From: Arctopsyche grandis
Lineage: Eukaryota; Arthropoda; Insecta; Trichoptera; Hydropsychidae
NCBI RefSeq assembly: GCF_051622035.1
Contig: NC_135356.1
Coordinates: 6,366,079 to 6,430,078 of the forward strand
Length of the DNA: 64,000 nt
Reading direction: 5' to 3'
In this document: positions 24,585-35,200 of the stretch, in pieces
How positions within the stretch are numbered: the first letter of the stretch is position 1
Layout: every line of letters begins with the position of its first letter
Position numbers and translations under genes: made by a program
Notes under the pieces: model-generated
Database searches by the model: none
Seen by the model: only the letters and a program-made list of their open reading frames with translations
Told to the model about the DNA's origin: nothing

Positions 24585-25488
24585 CAGGGCCGCGCCTAGA
24601 AGTTCACCCGCCTGTGTTCAATCTTAAATCGGCCGCTCTTTAATTTTATCAGCATTTGTATAAATCATATTAATAAAAAAAAATATTAAGTTCATACGAG
24701 TAGTGTAAAAATCTTAACTTGTGATAAATATAGTGCTGAAAATTTTAATCACTAGAAAAATTAATCAGAAATACATCTGGCAGTCGCAAAGATAATTTTT
24801 CTAGGGGGGGGGGGGGGCAAAAAAAAAAGCAATTGATATTTATTCATGGTGCAATTAAAATCCAATAAACATAAAATGAAGATATAAAAACAAAAGTTTG
24901 GATATAATTATTTTAAATTATGCTGTTCTATAAAATTTAATACATGAGGATTCATTTTACCTTGAACTTTATTTGAAAGAAAGGCTTTTAAATTGATAAG
25001 TTCATTGCTAATAATATCAGGTTTTGAATTCGCGGTGAGATTAATTTGAAGATCGGTTCTTTCCAGTAGATTGTTTACAAAATACAAAAAACCCCACATC
25101 TTTAAATATTCGTTTAACTATTCTGAATATAATTGTACGTAATCAGCTAGAATCTTCCAGCGATATATTGAAGCTGAAAATACATAGTGTAAACAATTTT
25201 CGGAGAATATCGAAAAAAGTTTGCCATGTTACAGAAGATTTCACAGCGTCATATAGCACAAGATTTAAATTGTGGTTGCCACAGGGAAACGTTAATTAGA
25301 ATACCGAAGAGAATGCGCATTCACTCAATGAATAGAATTTGCCGAGTACAAATGCTTGAGTTTAGAAAGTAAAAGTTTGTAAGGGCTTTGGCGCTCTAAT
25401 TTTAAATTTGAAAGCGCTTTTGGCGCATCGAATGGCGCCCTAACTTACTTACTAACCCAACCCAGCCCCCCCCCTAAAACCGGCACTG
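24585..25488 (-). mobile_element. hAT transposon relic
   Basis: The left end CAGGGCCGCGCCTAGAAG and the right end (reverse complement CAGTGCCGGTTTTAGGGG) are hAT-like, though no clear 8-bp target duplication remains. A minus-strand frame at about 25,175-25,280 reads NHNLNLVLYDAVKSSVTWQT and continues FFDILRKLFT. This matches the region of hAT/ZMYM-type transposases with the conserved H-x-LNL motif. A further frame lies at 24,908-25,099. Stops and shifts disable it. A G-run at 24,806-24,819 and nearby sequence resemble the element at 48,047. Confidence 0.7.
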
Positions 25489-26458
25489 CTCGTAATTATT
25501 CATTCCGTGACGCACGAGGATATACGTATGTAGATCAAAAATCAATTGAATGCAGGAATTGAAAATTGATAAACATCGAAGACAAAAAATAAAGTGAATG
25601 TCAGGTATCATATTTAAGTATAATGTATTTTTAAAACCAATATTCATATATTATTATTATAGAAAACTAGTGGTTTTACCCGTTTCGTTCAGTGTTTGTT
25701 ATATAATATTAAATATTCATTTGTTTTTTTATTAAATTTATTTGAAGAGTAAAAACTTTGTTTTGTTTACGAAGTCCCAACCAAAGATACTTACATACAG
25801 TGGCGGACTGGCCATACAAGCGTACATGCCCGATGGCATGTGGGCCCCACTATCCGTTAGAAAATATGGGCCCTCAGTAAAATTAAATAACTTTTTAATT
25901 TAACTATTTCACGTGTGTAAAAATTTATAGGATATTGCACTTTGGGACCTAGAGTTTGGGTATTTCAACAAAACAAATTTCTTACGATATAAACAAACAA
26001 CTAATGCCTGCTTTAACAGCCCAAGGATCGGTTAACTTTTTTATTAGGCTCGAAATGTAAGTTTCAACATTTGCGTGGGCCCTTTTACCGGGCCCATTTC
26101 CAACCTCAATATTATGCATATACCAATACCTATGTAACAACTACCTACTGAAATAAAAATGGGAATAAACAAATTTCCCTGAATAATATAAACTGAATTG
26201 CTTAAAACAATTTTGATAGGACGATTCATCATCAACCAGCGATTTAAATTTACTTCATACATACTTTCAAAATAACATTTGATTATACTTCGACGATATA
26301 GTAAGATTTAAATACACAATTTTAAACAGTTTCCGAATATTAAATCTATTCCTAATCTAGACAAATCCATGTATATAGAAACATAGGATAGGGGCCCCCT
26401 CCCCAAAATCCTGATTTTCGATTAACATTAATTGAAAATATTATGCATTTTTTGTTTT

Positions 26459-27071
26459 CAGGGACGTAATTTGGGGGGGCACTCGCCCCCCTAAATTAAG
26501 GAATAGTGTGAATTTAGAAAATATTAAGGATTTAATGATTAATGAGATACTATGGATCTATGAATGCTGCGTTTATTTCATATGTACATATGTTACTTTT
26601 GGGTAACTAATAAAATAAACGCTGCTATGTGCTTTGAAAAAAAAAGATTTTATTATTTTGAAGCAAGTATATTTTGGTTTTTAAGTGGTATGCCATTAGT
26701 AACATTCTTAGAAATTGTTCATCCCATGGAGCGAATCGTTAGAAAGGTCCCCTTTACTTTATTTTGTCTCAAAAACAGATGTGTATCGTTTATTTTTCCG
26801 AATGTTCGTATATTTTTTGATATAGTGATACATTTTGATGGTCGATTTTTGTTAACCATGTGAAGATTTTTGGAAAAAAATTTTCGCCTGCGGCGCTTTT
26901 TTGACTTTTTACATAATATTTTTTTAAAATTATTTTTTCAAAAATAAGCTTAATTTTTTCATATTTTATATTTTCCATTTTTATTCCGATATAAAAAAGA
27001 TTTTTTGAAAAAAACTCAATTTGACCAATCTTTGCCTGCCCCCCCAAGAAAAAGCTGAAATGACGTCCCTG
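26459..27071. mobile_element. Inner hAT-like MITE, second copy
   Basis: Bounded by CAGGGACGTAATTTGG and CTGAAATGACGTCCCTG. The 8 bp outside are TTTGTTTT and ATTGTTTT, a 7/8 match as expected for an aged hAT target duplication. It corresponds to 755-1296 in the other copy. Confidence 0.7.
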
Positions 27072-27130
27072 ATTGTTTTCTACCGAAAGTAAAAGCCGCT
27101 TTTATGCCGCATTCTTTTATGATGCATTAT

Positions 27131-27242
27131 ATTCTTTGGCCAGGAATGTGCATTGGGTTTACCTGTTGGGCCTTCTTGGTGTAAATTAAATAAAAAAATA
27201 AAAAATAAATAAAAAATAAAAAATAAAAATAAATAAATAAAA
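27131..27242 (+). mobile_element. SINE 3' end inserted in the hAT-like element
   Basis: Only the last block is present (TTTGGCCAGGAATGTGCATTGG, GGCCTTCTTGGTGTAA) followed by a long tail of AAATAAAT-type repeats. Copy 1 of the host element lacks it, so it inserted after the two copies diverged. Confidence 0.75.
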
Positions 27243-27980
27243 TATGACAAGGATTAAAACGAAATATACAATCTAATTTATGGATCTATTTTGCTTTTGC
27301 CATTTTTCTTGTACCTAAATTTGTTTATTCCCATTTTTGAAAATTTTATTTATTTTTTGCCCTTGATTTTTAGCGTGATGGAAAGAAGAAAATTTTGTTA
27401 TATGGGGGGGGGACAAATTTTTTTAACCCTGGGTGGGGGCCCCCTTTAACTCCTGGCATGCACTGATTTCAGTCCCAGTCCGCCACTGCTTACATATATA
27501 CATACTTACATATGCACATACAAAATCTCTTTCGAAATTATATATTAGATTATAATAATTATATTGTGTATAAACCAGAGAAATGTTATAATAATAGAAG
27601 CGCCCTTTCGAATACATTTCTTATTTCAATAACACGCGTACCGTTTCCATAGCCATGCAATATTGTACGCATATGCGTATGCTATTGCCGAATGCTTTCA
27701 TGAAAACATTCATATACGATGTTAATTCAAAAATGTGTTACTTAAATGATCAAAAATGTATCCCATGTTGTTTATTGTGTGTTTTTGAATGCATCGTGCA
27801 ATTTTTAACGATGCAATTGCCCAGAGAAGTTTTTATCGGACATACGTCGACCACCAAGCATCAAATACGACTGATGCTTAAATTACTATTTATGAATGTC
27901 TGTGAACAATCGTCACTTGACAGCAATACAACGCCTAAAGCCACTTCTATTATTACGACATTTCTCTGGTATAATTTATA

Positions 27981-28224
27981 CAGGCGCGGCTCGTGCATAG
28001 GAACTGCGGCGCTGCAGCACCCCCAGAAAAAATACAAAAAAACACATTTGTATACTTTTACAACTTGTGAATATAATTTAAATAAGAATGATTAAATATT
28101 TGACATAATCATTATTAATGAGTATGTCAAATATATCTAAATACAAGTTGTAAAAAATGCGATTTTTTTGTAATTTTTCTGGGGGTGCTGCAGCGCCGCA
28201 GTTCCTGTACATGAGCCGCGCCTG
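27981..28224. mobile_element. Foldback MITE with CAGGCGCGGCTC ends
   Basis: The left arm CAGGCGCGGCTCGTGCATAG...CTGCAGCACCCCCAGAAAA is mirrored on the right. The ends resemble hAT termini, but the flanks do not show a clean 8-bp duplication. The open frame at 27,655-28,095 runs across it by chance. Confidence 0.7.
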
Positions 28225-28231
28225 GGTATAA

Positions 28232-28587
28232 ACCATAGATATATAATACATAGATGGACCCTGACACCTGAATTTGGTCGGAGATCATGTCGTCACTAAC
28301 TGAGGGGTGCGGGTGGTTTAACTAGCGGGGAAGTTGGGAAAAAAAACGACGCAGCGGTCGTCGTTTTTTTCACCACTTCCCCGCTAGTTAAACCCCCCAC
28401 ACCCCTCAGTTAGTGACGACAAGATCTCCGCAATATCTATTGACAAGATCTCCGCAATCGACCTTTCCTACTTAGAAGCTAACTAGCTACTGAGAGTTGG
28501 ACCATACACTACTTTGTTTGTGCATGGTCCAAAAGGGTGACCGGTTTAGAGCGTGAAGGCGTATCTATGGTATTATATATCTATGGT
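28232..28587. mobile_element. MITE with CCATAGATATATAATA ends and a strong internal hairpin
   Basis: The outer ends are inverted (CCATAGATATATAATA / TATTATATATCTATGG). The inside holds a near-perfect hairpin, GAGGGGTGCGGGTGGTTTAA...CTAGCGGGGAAGTTGG and complement. A related element without the full hairpin lies at 38,880-39,096. Confidence 0.75.
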
Positions 28588-28612
28588 ATAAACACAAAAA
28601 TTGATGTGGTTT

Positions 28613-29345
28613 ATTATTTTTTTTTCCCCGTGAGAGGGGAAAACCTTGCATAGGCCCCCCCGGCCCGAATCCCAGGGGGAGTGTGAGATTCTTACTCACT
28701 AAAAACCCCTCTCTCTTTCAGCTGCTGCCGGACCCGCACTTAAGCATTACCAGGCAGCAGCTGGCCTTGAGCAATACGCTCACACAGGAGACAGCAGAGA
28801 CCCACCTCAGGTAGCGGTGCTCTTATCGAGTCCTACGACTAAGAAGCGGGCCCCTGGCGTCTCCTTTCCCTTTCGGACTGTAACTTCTCCCCGATCACAG
28901 AGGCAGCAAAGCTCCCTCTGTCGCGGAGCATCGAACCCATCACCATCCCCGTCCACAGCGTTTCCTCCCCGATCGCAGCTTTGAGGACCTCTCTCGGGGC
29001 GTCCCACGCAGGATAGTGAAGCAATGTGTGCTCCGCGTCATCGTCAGCTGCCTCACAGTGGTGGCAGCTTGGTGTTGCTTCTTTCCCTATCTTGTGAAGG
29101 TAGGTTCCGAAGCAATCGTGTCCTGTCAACAACTGGTTGAGGTGGTAGTTCAGGCCACCGTGTTTTCTTCCGCACCATTGCTTCAGGTCCCCGACGAGCC
29201 TTTGCGTCCACCTTCCCCCAGTAGCTGACTCCCACTGTATCATGGTGGCATCCCTCGCTTCGCTCCTTTTCAGCCCACCGTGTGTCGCCTTTCGCTCAGC
29301 CGCAAAGGTGTGCCAGCGAGCACCAGTGAGGCATCTTCCGATACC
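28613..29345 (-). pseudogene. R1-like LINE, 3' end relic of ORF2
   Basis: Minus-strand frame from about 29,336 to 28,840. It contains RWHTFAAERKATHGGLKRSE, then KQWCGRKHGGLNYHLNQLLT and GHDCFGTYLHKIGKEATPSC, then HHCEAADDDAEHTLLHYPAW. This is the conserved C-terminal zinc-binding region of R1-clade LINE ORF2 (Cys-x2-Cys-x8-His-x4, with the usual final Cys replaced by Tyr). The frame ends near RERRRQGPAS. A T-run at 28,613-28,625 is the poly(A) tail in minus-strand orientation. The reverse transcriptase is missing, so it is 5' truncated. GC content is far above the surroundings. Confidence 0.85.
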
Positions 29346-29354
29346 GTGCGGTAC

Positions 29355-29410
29355 GCCGAGAAAATGCCCCCTCCCCCCCCTGGAAAAAGCTGAAATGACG
29401 CCTCCTGTGT
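29355..29410. repeat. Fragment of the CAGGGACGT hAT-like MITE end
   Basis: GGGGG run followed by GGAAAAAGCTGAAATGACGC matches the terminus of the inner MITE at 755 and 27,071. It directly abuts the 5' break of the R1-like relic. Confidence 0.5.
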
Positions 29411-29419
29411 AGAACAGTT

Positions 29420-30028
29420 TTTTAATATCTTTGTCAGACTAATCATCGCCGTCTTCATCATTCCTATTCTTCCACGTATTTTTTCACTTATTAAAATTTA
29501 TTTTTGGTAAAATAGAAAAATAGTGTAGTGCTACCAATTTAAAACCATTTGATAGTAACGAATGATAAATTCCAGTTTATCAAAGTACATATTTAACAAT
29601 CGAAACGACATTTTGTGAAATGAAGCACTCGCATTGCTAATGGTCGCTTTCGAGGCGCTTTGAACCGCGACTGTCATTCACTTCAATTGCAACCGAGACG
29701 CCAAGTCGATAATATCTATCCTCGTCGTTTATCATCCATCAGCGCATGTCACACGAGCTCAGACCCTTGTGAGGATAGACCTTCGTGGTAGGATCCACAC
29801 CAATCGGCAGGTGGAAATCAGCTCGAATTCTGACTATACATGAATATGTATTTTGACGTCTAAACATCTCACCTGTCGTATTCGATAGATTTTTTTTGTG
29901 CTCGATACTCTCTCGCAATGAACATTAGCGAGTGTCCTGCAACGATAGTACCCTGTCGCGTGTCCATCTTCACGATGGCAGCATCAGACGTGCCCCCCTT
30001 CACAGACTGACGTCTACGGACCATTGGG
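29420..30028 (+). other. Possible RalGPS 5' region
   Basis: The stretch 29,620-30,028 is less AT-rich than most non-coding sequence here and carries no repeat I recognise. It lies immediately upstream of the proposed first coding exon, so it could be promoter or 5' untranslated sequence. No TATA box or other element stands out. Confidence 0.3.
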
Positions 30029-30084
30029 ATGATGATGACTGAACTGGACACCTGTAAATTTGCCGAAATCAAAGAAGATGACGA
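30029..30084 (+). CDS. RalGPS-type Ral exchange factor, proposed first coding exon
   Basis: An ATG at 30,029, the first after an in-frame TGA at 30,008, opens MMMTELDTCKFAEIKEDD and leaves two bases (GA) before a strong donor GTGAGT at 30,085. The next recognised exon (46,332) starts with the third base of a codon, C, so the two join in phase as GAC (Asp). The implied intron is about 16 kb and filled with transposons. The fit of phase and donor supports the exon, but the N-terminus of this family is poorly conserved and I cannot confirm it by homology. An intermediate exon could have been missed. Confidence 0.45.
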
Positions 30085-30121
30085 GTGAGTATTCTTTCCA
30101 TTTCACACCTATTATGTACAC

Positions 30122-30877
30122 CGAGGTTTCCCCAACTTTTTGTGCAATGGAACATTTTAACGGAACACTCAGCTTACTTTTAGGTTAGGTAATTCCTACT
30201 AGTAAAAATTTAAAAGAAATGTTATTAAAACACATTGTTTATTTAGTAATTATTTTTAAATATAAAACTGTAATACAATATTAATATAAAAATATGAATA
30301 GATAAAGCACTTAATGACTTTGATAATTTTGAGTCGTCGAATTGCATATCAGTCGCAATATTGATAAGTTGCATTCTAATATCTGGTGTAGCGTTGAGCC
30401 TGTTCCTGAACTTTGACTTCGTTGCAATATAATAAGAAAATCCTGCTTCGCATAAAAAGGATGTAGAAAACAATAATAGCTTGTTTTGAAAAATTGGGAT
30501 ACTCTTCTGGCACAAAATCGAGCAGAAATCATTTAAATTTGATCTTTGTATTTTATTATTATTCGGTTTATGAACTATATTTATCAGTGCGGTTAACCGT
30601 TCTGTCAATCTTGGCAACTGTTGTTAAACTGATAAGATTTGTCAGCCGGTCAGGTAAAAACAATATGCTCCATCTCTTTCACCCGTACAGTGTGATAAAA
30701 GGTGGTTCTCCGTCTGTACCAAGACACTTGCCGTCATAAACATCAGAGGAGATTCATCGTCACTCGCCTTTCTATATGAAGTGGAAGATCTTCAAATGTG
30801 TTGCAATGTATAAAACCTTTCCAAATTGTCGCGACGCATCTATTCAGGAGCCGCAGAACATAGTTTGGGAAACCTCG
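30122..30877 (-). mobile_element. hAT relic (756 bp)
   Basis: Ends CGAGGTTTCCCCAACTTTTT and (reverse complement) CGAGGTTTCCCAAACTATG. Flanks ATGTACAC (30,114-30,121) and ATGTAGAC (30,878-30,885) match 7/8, as expected for a hAT target duplication. It contains a transposase C-terminal fragment on the minus strand. Confidence 0.8.
30243..30540 (-). pseudogene. hAT transposase C-terminal fragment
   Basis: Reads LLLFSTSFLCEAGFSYYIAT followed by KSKFRNRLNATPDIRMQLIN. FLCE-x-GFS and RNRL-x-DIRMQL are the conserved dimerisation-domain motifs of ZBED5/FAM200-like hAT transposases. The DDE core is absent. Confidence 0.75.
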
Positions 30878-31268
30878 ATGTAGACTATTATGATGATGTT
30901 ACTTGTATAACTTTTTCCAATACAAAAGTAATTTTAATATAATATGAGCACAAACTTCAACAAAATGCAGAACCTCAATTGAGACGTAAGAATAAGCTGA
31001 TATTTAATTTGCATTTATATTTTCTCAAAAATGTTTTGAACAAATCGTTTCTGGAATACTTAACACATTGTATGCGGGAAACGGAGATTACAGCATTTAA
31101 TGAATTTTTGCTTAACAACTGGAGACTGTAATCTCTTTTTTTTTTACCCATGCTCTCTGACTCTGATTTCTGTGGACAAGTGTAGATAACTAAACTTTTT
31201 ATATACAAAAAAATTTTTTTATATACAAATGAGTTGAGAAAAAAATTTGATATCATCATTGGGGTATA

Positions 31269-34200
31269 TATTGCTGTCGGTTCCCTCATCACTGAGGATC
31301 GTGACTATGATGTGCGGTCAACCAGCTGCCTCCATTCAGTTCTAAATTCGGCCAGGCGAAGACTTGCTACCGTGGAAGCGCCCGTCGCTGCAGATACTTG
31401 GTCAGTCCAGCGTGCGGGGGATCTGCCTCTGGCTCTTCTGCCTTCGACGCTACCAACCACAACCAACCGCTCCAGGCTCTCCTCACCTCTTCGTGCAATG
31501 TGGCCGAAGAACTGCAATATACGTTTCAGGCATATTGTTGACAATCTATCCTTGATTTTCAATTCTTCAAGAATAGACACATTCGTGCGTTTGTCGGTCC
31601 AAGGCACGCGCAGTAGCCGTCTCCAGGACCACATCTCGAAGGCATCGATTCTCCTTCTATCCGCCGCCTTCATGGTCCACGTCTCGACACCATAAAGGCA
31701 GACAGAAAAAACGAGACTCTTCACGAGACGGATTTTGACAGCAGTTGTAATGGCTCTATTCTTCCAAATCTTCGTTAGTTGTGACATTGCCGATTTTGCT
31801 AATGTAATCCGGCGCCGTATTTCCAATTCGCTGCCGCCGTTGTTAGATATGAGTGACCCCAGATAGACAAAATTATCAACCACATCTATACCGTTTAAAG
31901 CTGAGTTGTTGTTTTGCAGCTGTTGGTGACGGTCAATTATCATAATTTTTGTTTTGGGGCGGTTTATCTGGAGGCCAAGCACATTACTCTCTGTCTCAAC
32001 ACGACGGATCAGTTCGGCCATTTCTTCATGATTATTAGCTATGAGCGTTGTGTCATCCGCATACCGAAGATTGGATAGTTTTTTTCCACCAATGGACACT
32101 CCACCCTTCCAACCATCCAGTGCTCTACGCATTATATACTCTCCATATATATTAAATAGGTCTGGAGATAATATACACCCTTGCCTTACTCCACGTTGTA
32201 CTCGAAAATTTGTCGAGTTTAGCGAATTGATTCGAACTACTGCATTGTTATCATTATACAAGTTATGTATTATCTTTACAAGATGCATGGGGACTCCCAT
32301 GTCCAGTAGAACTTTCCACAGATAGTCCCAGTTCACAAAGTCAAAAGCTTTTTTATAGTCTATAAAACAAAGAACGGCTGGAGTTTGAAACTCCCGACAT
32401 TTTTCAATGAGTTGACGTATATTCAGTATTTGTTCCCTCGTCCCTTTGCCTTTTACAAACCCTGCTTGTTCGTTCGGTATTTGCCATCCAAGGTAACTGC
32501 TCAAACGATCTTTAATTATATACAGCAATACTTTACTAGAGTGCGATATTAAGGCTAAGGTCCTGTAATTCTCGCATCTTTTTGTAGATCCTTTCTTGTG
32601 TAAGGGAATGAATATTGAATTGACCCAATCTTTCGGCCATACTCCGTTTACCCAGATCTTGTTGCACATATTACATAGCGCCTTTATCGCAGTTTCACCA
32701 AGCTCTTTCAGAAGTTCAGCTTGTATACCATCGCTGCCAGGAGACTTTTTACATTTCAGTTTCTTTATGGCATTTACAACTTCAGATGTCAAGATGTCAG
32801 GCTCCCTGACATCATCAATAAGGGAAACAATTGAGGTCGACGAACTACCACTGTACAATTCCGAACAGTATTCTTTCCATCGGTTGAGTATCACATCAAT
32901 ATCTGTAAGCGTGTTTCCAAATTGATCATCTATTGTCCAAGTTTTGGGTGAAAATTTTTGAGTGACGATTTTTACTTTGTGAAAAATATCCCTTGCCTGA
33001 TTCTTTAATGCGTGTTTTTCTATCTCCTCACATATGTCATTTATATATTTAGCTTTATCCCGCCTACAACTCCTTTGAATATCTTTATGTAATATTGCAT
33101 ACCTTTCAAGATATTCTGTCGATGTTATGCCAGTTTGTTTAAGTCTTTTACGTTCTTTTATCTTAACCCAAGTTGAATCAGAGATAAAAGACTTACGATG
33201 TTCATTTTGCGGTGTTTGATGTTTTCTGGCATACCGAATTATGAGATCTTTAAAAATTTTCCAAGACTCTTCTACATCTACATTAGGATTTATTTGGAAT
33301 TCTGCATCTTTTTCTCTGATTACATTGCCAAAATTAATTACATCATCATTGGTGAGTTTAATTGCTTTATTTTGATGTCTTTTAATCATTTTCAATTTCA
33401 GTCGAAATTTAGCAACAAGTAAGTTATGGTCCGATCCGCAATCTGCACCTGGATATGTTTTGACGTTATGTATCGATGATTTCCATCTAGAATTTATTAA
33501 TACATAATCGATTTGGTTGCGGTGACGATCCCCAGGAGATATCCAAGTGTACAATCGCCTAGGATGATGTTGAAACCAAGTATTCATAATGGACATTTTA
33601 TTTTCAATGCAGAAACTTATAAGTTTCTCTCCTCTCTCATTTTGAATACCCAATCCATATTTACCTACTATGTTATCAATGTTGCTATTATTACCGACTT
33701 TGGCATTCACCAACAAATCACCAAGAATGATGGTCATTTCTTTGTTTGAGATATTTGACAATGTATCGAGTAGTGAAGCATAGAACGCATTTATTTTAAT
33801 ATCTTCGGCATCTGCAGTAGGAGCATATATTTGAAGGATGTTTAGTTTATACGGATGCGTGTTGAGTTTTAAGTGTATAAGTCTGTCACTTATGGGGTTG
33901 TAGCCAATTAGTGCACTGGTTAATTTAGATGCTAAGATCACCGCGACACCGCTATGTGACGAATCTTGGTTACCAGAAAAATATATCGTATTTCCATTTG
34001 AAGTTTTATAATGGCCGTTGTTCTTCCAGTGCGTTTCCGAGATTCCGAGTATATCTAGCCCATGACTGTACATCTCTTTCTCAACAACCAGTGTTTTCCC
34101 AGGATTCAGGAGTCCTCTAACGTTCCAAGTACCTATTTTGGATTTGTTCCGTAAAGTTTCTCCAGTCGCATATTTTCCACATGATGCCTGGTGAGTCACA

Positions 34201-34778
34201 TGCATGTGGCCAGTAGCCAATTTCACACCGTGAGACCTGGAACCTCGAAGGCGCCGGGTGTCAGCCGGAGAGTCAGACTTCTTCACACTTTTATTTTTGT
34301 ACATCATAGTTATCTTGGGAGAATACTGCAGTGGATTCCCACTTCCTTCTACAGCGCAGTAAATGTTTTGACATCTTATACTGGCAGAGCTGCTGCCCAC
34401 TACCAGGGATTTATTATAGAGTTTCCTTCTCTGTCAAAGATGATACGGTACCTTTGAAAACCGGGTTGTGCTTTTGTTAAGCGGCGGCACTTACTCGCCG
34501 CTGACCTGAGACCGTCATAGTGTTGTGTGACATTTTATAGAGTGAAACTTACCACGGATTCACTCATCACCACTCTTATCTCAGCGCTCCTTGTCCAGGA
34601 CCACCATGTCGCCATGGCAGTTGACTGCAAGAGTCATTCCCCTATTTGCAACTTGGGGACCTGAGCGGTTGCATGGAGCTCTGCTCTGAGCTTATTAATT
34701 ACTCCGTGCGGACGGACGTGTGTTTCCATTTATGATATATTTACATATATAGACAGTTTATTCACAATCATAATATTT
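31269..34778 (-). mobile_element. RTE-like LINE with 14-bp target duplication
   Basis: A 14-bp direct repeat, ATCATTGGGGTATA, lies on both sides (31,255-31,268 and 34,779-34,792), a typical target-site duplication of LINE retrotransposition. The 3.5-kb insert holds one long minus-strand ORF, about 380 bp of 5' leader and a very short 3' end without a long poly(A). The intact flanks and open frame suggest a recent insertion. Confidence 0.85.
31305..34400 (-). CDS. LINE endonuclease-reverse transcriptase (1,031 aa)
   Basis: Single uninterrupted ORF. Around residues 85-330 is an apurinic-type endonuclease: KIGTWNVRGL, ISETHWKNNG, then RNQIDYVLI and ADCGSDHNLLVAKF. Around 540-830 is the reverse transcriptase: NYRTLALISHSSKVLL, FIDYKKAFD (about residue 682), GVRQGCILSPDLFN and catalytic YADD in LRYADDTTLIAN (about 780). 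The C-terminus has YGVETWTMKAADRRRIDAFE and FGHIARRGEESL, typical of RTE/BovB-like elements. Proteins of this kind are often misnamed craniofacial development protein 2. One oddity: the endonuclease motif that normally reads GDFNAKVG is GDLLVNAKVG, two residues longer (about residue 226), which may impair cleavage. The first ATG is uncertain, since the roughly 80 residues before the endonuclease match nothing I know. Confidence 0.9.
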   Translation of the reverse strand: MGSSSASIRCQNIYCAVEGSGNPLQYSPKITMMYKNKSVKKSDSPADTRRLRGSRSHGVKLATGHMHVTHQASCGKYATGETLRNKSKIGTWNVRGLLNPGKTLVVEKEMYSHGLDILGISETHWKNNGHYKTSNGNTIYFSGNQDSSHSGVAVILASKLTSALIGYNPISDRLIHLKLNTHPYKLNILQIYAPTADAEDIKINAFYASLLDTLSNISNKEMTIILGDLLVNAKVGNNSNIDNIVGKYGLGIQNERGEKLISFCIENKMSIMNTWFQHHPRRLYTWISPGDRHRNQIDYVLINSRWKSSIHNVKTYPGADCGSDHNLLVAKFRLKLKMIKRHQNKAIKLTNDDVINFGNVIREKDAEFQINPNVDVEESWKIFKDLIIRYARKHQTPQNEHRKSFISDSTWVKIKERKRLKQTGITSTEYLERYAILHKDIQRSCRRDKAKYINDICEEIEKHALKNQARDIFHKVKIVTQKFSPKTWTIDDQFGNTLTDIDVILNRWKEYCSELYSGSSSTSIVSLIDDVREPDILTSEVVNAIKKLKCKKSPGSDGIQAELLKELGETAIKALCNMCNKIWVNGVWPKDWVNSIFIPLHKKGSTKRCENYRTLALISHSSKVLLYIIKDRLSSYLGWQIPNEQAGFVKGKGTREQILNIRQLIEKCREFQTPAVLCFIDYKKAFDFVNWDYLWKVLLDMGVPMHLVKIIHNLYNDNNAVVRINSLNSTNFRVQRGVRQGCILSPDLFNIYGEYIMRRALDGWKGGVSIGGKKLSNLRYADDTTLIANNHEEMAELIRRVETESNVLGLQINRPKTKIMIIDRHQQLQNNNSALNGIDVVDNFVYLGSLISNNGGSELEIRRRITLAKSAMSQLTKIWKNRAITTAVKIRLVKSLVFSVCLYGVETWTMKAADRRRIDAFEMWSWRRLLRVPWTDKRTNVSILEELKIKDRLSTICLKRILQFFGHIARRGEESLERLVVVGSVEGRRARGRSPARWTDQVSAATGASTVASLRLAEFRTEWRQLVDRTS

Positions 34779-34819
34779 ATCATTGGGGTATAATGATTGT
34801 AAAATTTAAAATAAAATAT

Positions 34820-35184
34820 TGTTTTGGACTAGGATAACCAACCTTTTTATACAATGAAATTTTTAAAGTGAGAAAAAAATCTAAAAATATTCCCATCAAT
34901 CTTTATGCTAAAAATTATTGCAAAATTTAAAATACTACATTTTTTATACAACAAAATTTTAAAAATGGGAAAAAAAATCAATTAATCCCACTGTCTTAAT
35001 GCTATAAATTATTGTAAAATTTAAAATAAAATAAATTTTTTGACTAGCGTAACCAACCTTTTTTATAAAACGAAATTTTTGAACAGAAAAAAATCTAAAA
35101 ATTTTCTCATCGTTTTTATGCTATAAATGATGGCAAAATTTAAAATTAAATATTTTTTTGGACTAGGCTAACCAACCTTTTTTT
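34820..35184 (+). repeat. Satellite-like tandem array, left part
   Basis: About three units of roughly 105-125 bp. Each has (G)ACTAGGNTAACCAACCTTT, TATACAACGAAATTTTTAAA, ATCTAAAAATNTTCCCATC, TTTATGCTATAAATTATTG and CAAAATTTAAAATA. The array resumes at 38,435 after the MULE; a reversed unit fragment lies at about 39,265-39,340. Confidence 0.8.
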
Positions 35185-35200
35185 AGGCAACAAATTAAAC

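Larger units (their letters stand above)
25798..27488 (-). mobile_element. hAT-like non-autonomous transposon, copy 2 (1,691 bp)
   Basis: Inverted relative to copy 1. Ends are CAGTGGCGGACTGG and CCAGTCCGCCACTG, with identical 8-bp flanks CTTACATA (25,790-25,797 and 27,489-27,496). It is longer than copy 1 mainly because of a SINE tail insertion (27,131-27,242) and extra sequence at about 26,645-26,850. The open frame at 26,044-26,262 is the counterpart of 1510-1704 in copy 1; its conservation may only reflect recent shared origin. Confidence 0.87.

Noticed and set aside
27655-28095. 146-residue open frame
   Set aside because: Crosses a foldback MITE, has no domain or repeat-free continuity, and reads as chance.
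31305-34400. Host gene 'craniofacial development protein 2'
   Set aside because: That name comes from capture of RTE/BovB sequence; here endonuclease, YADD reverse transcriptase and a 14-bp target duplication show a retrotransposon.
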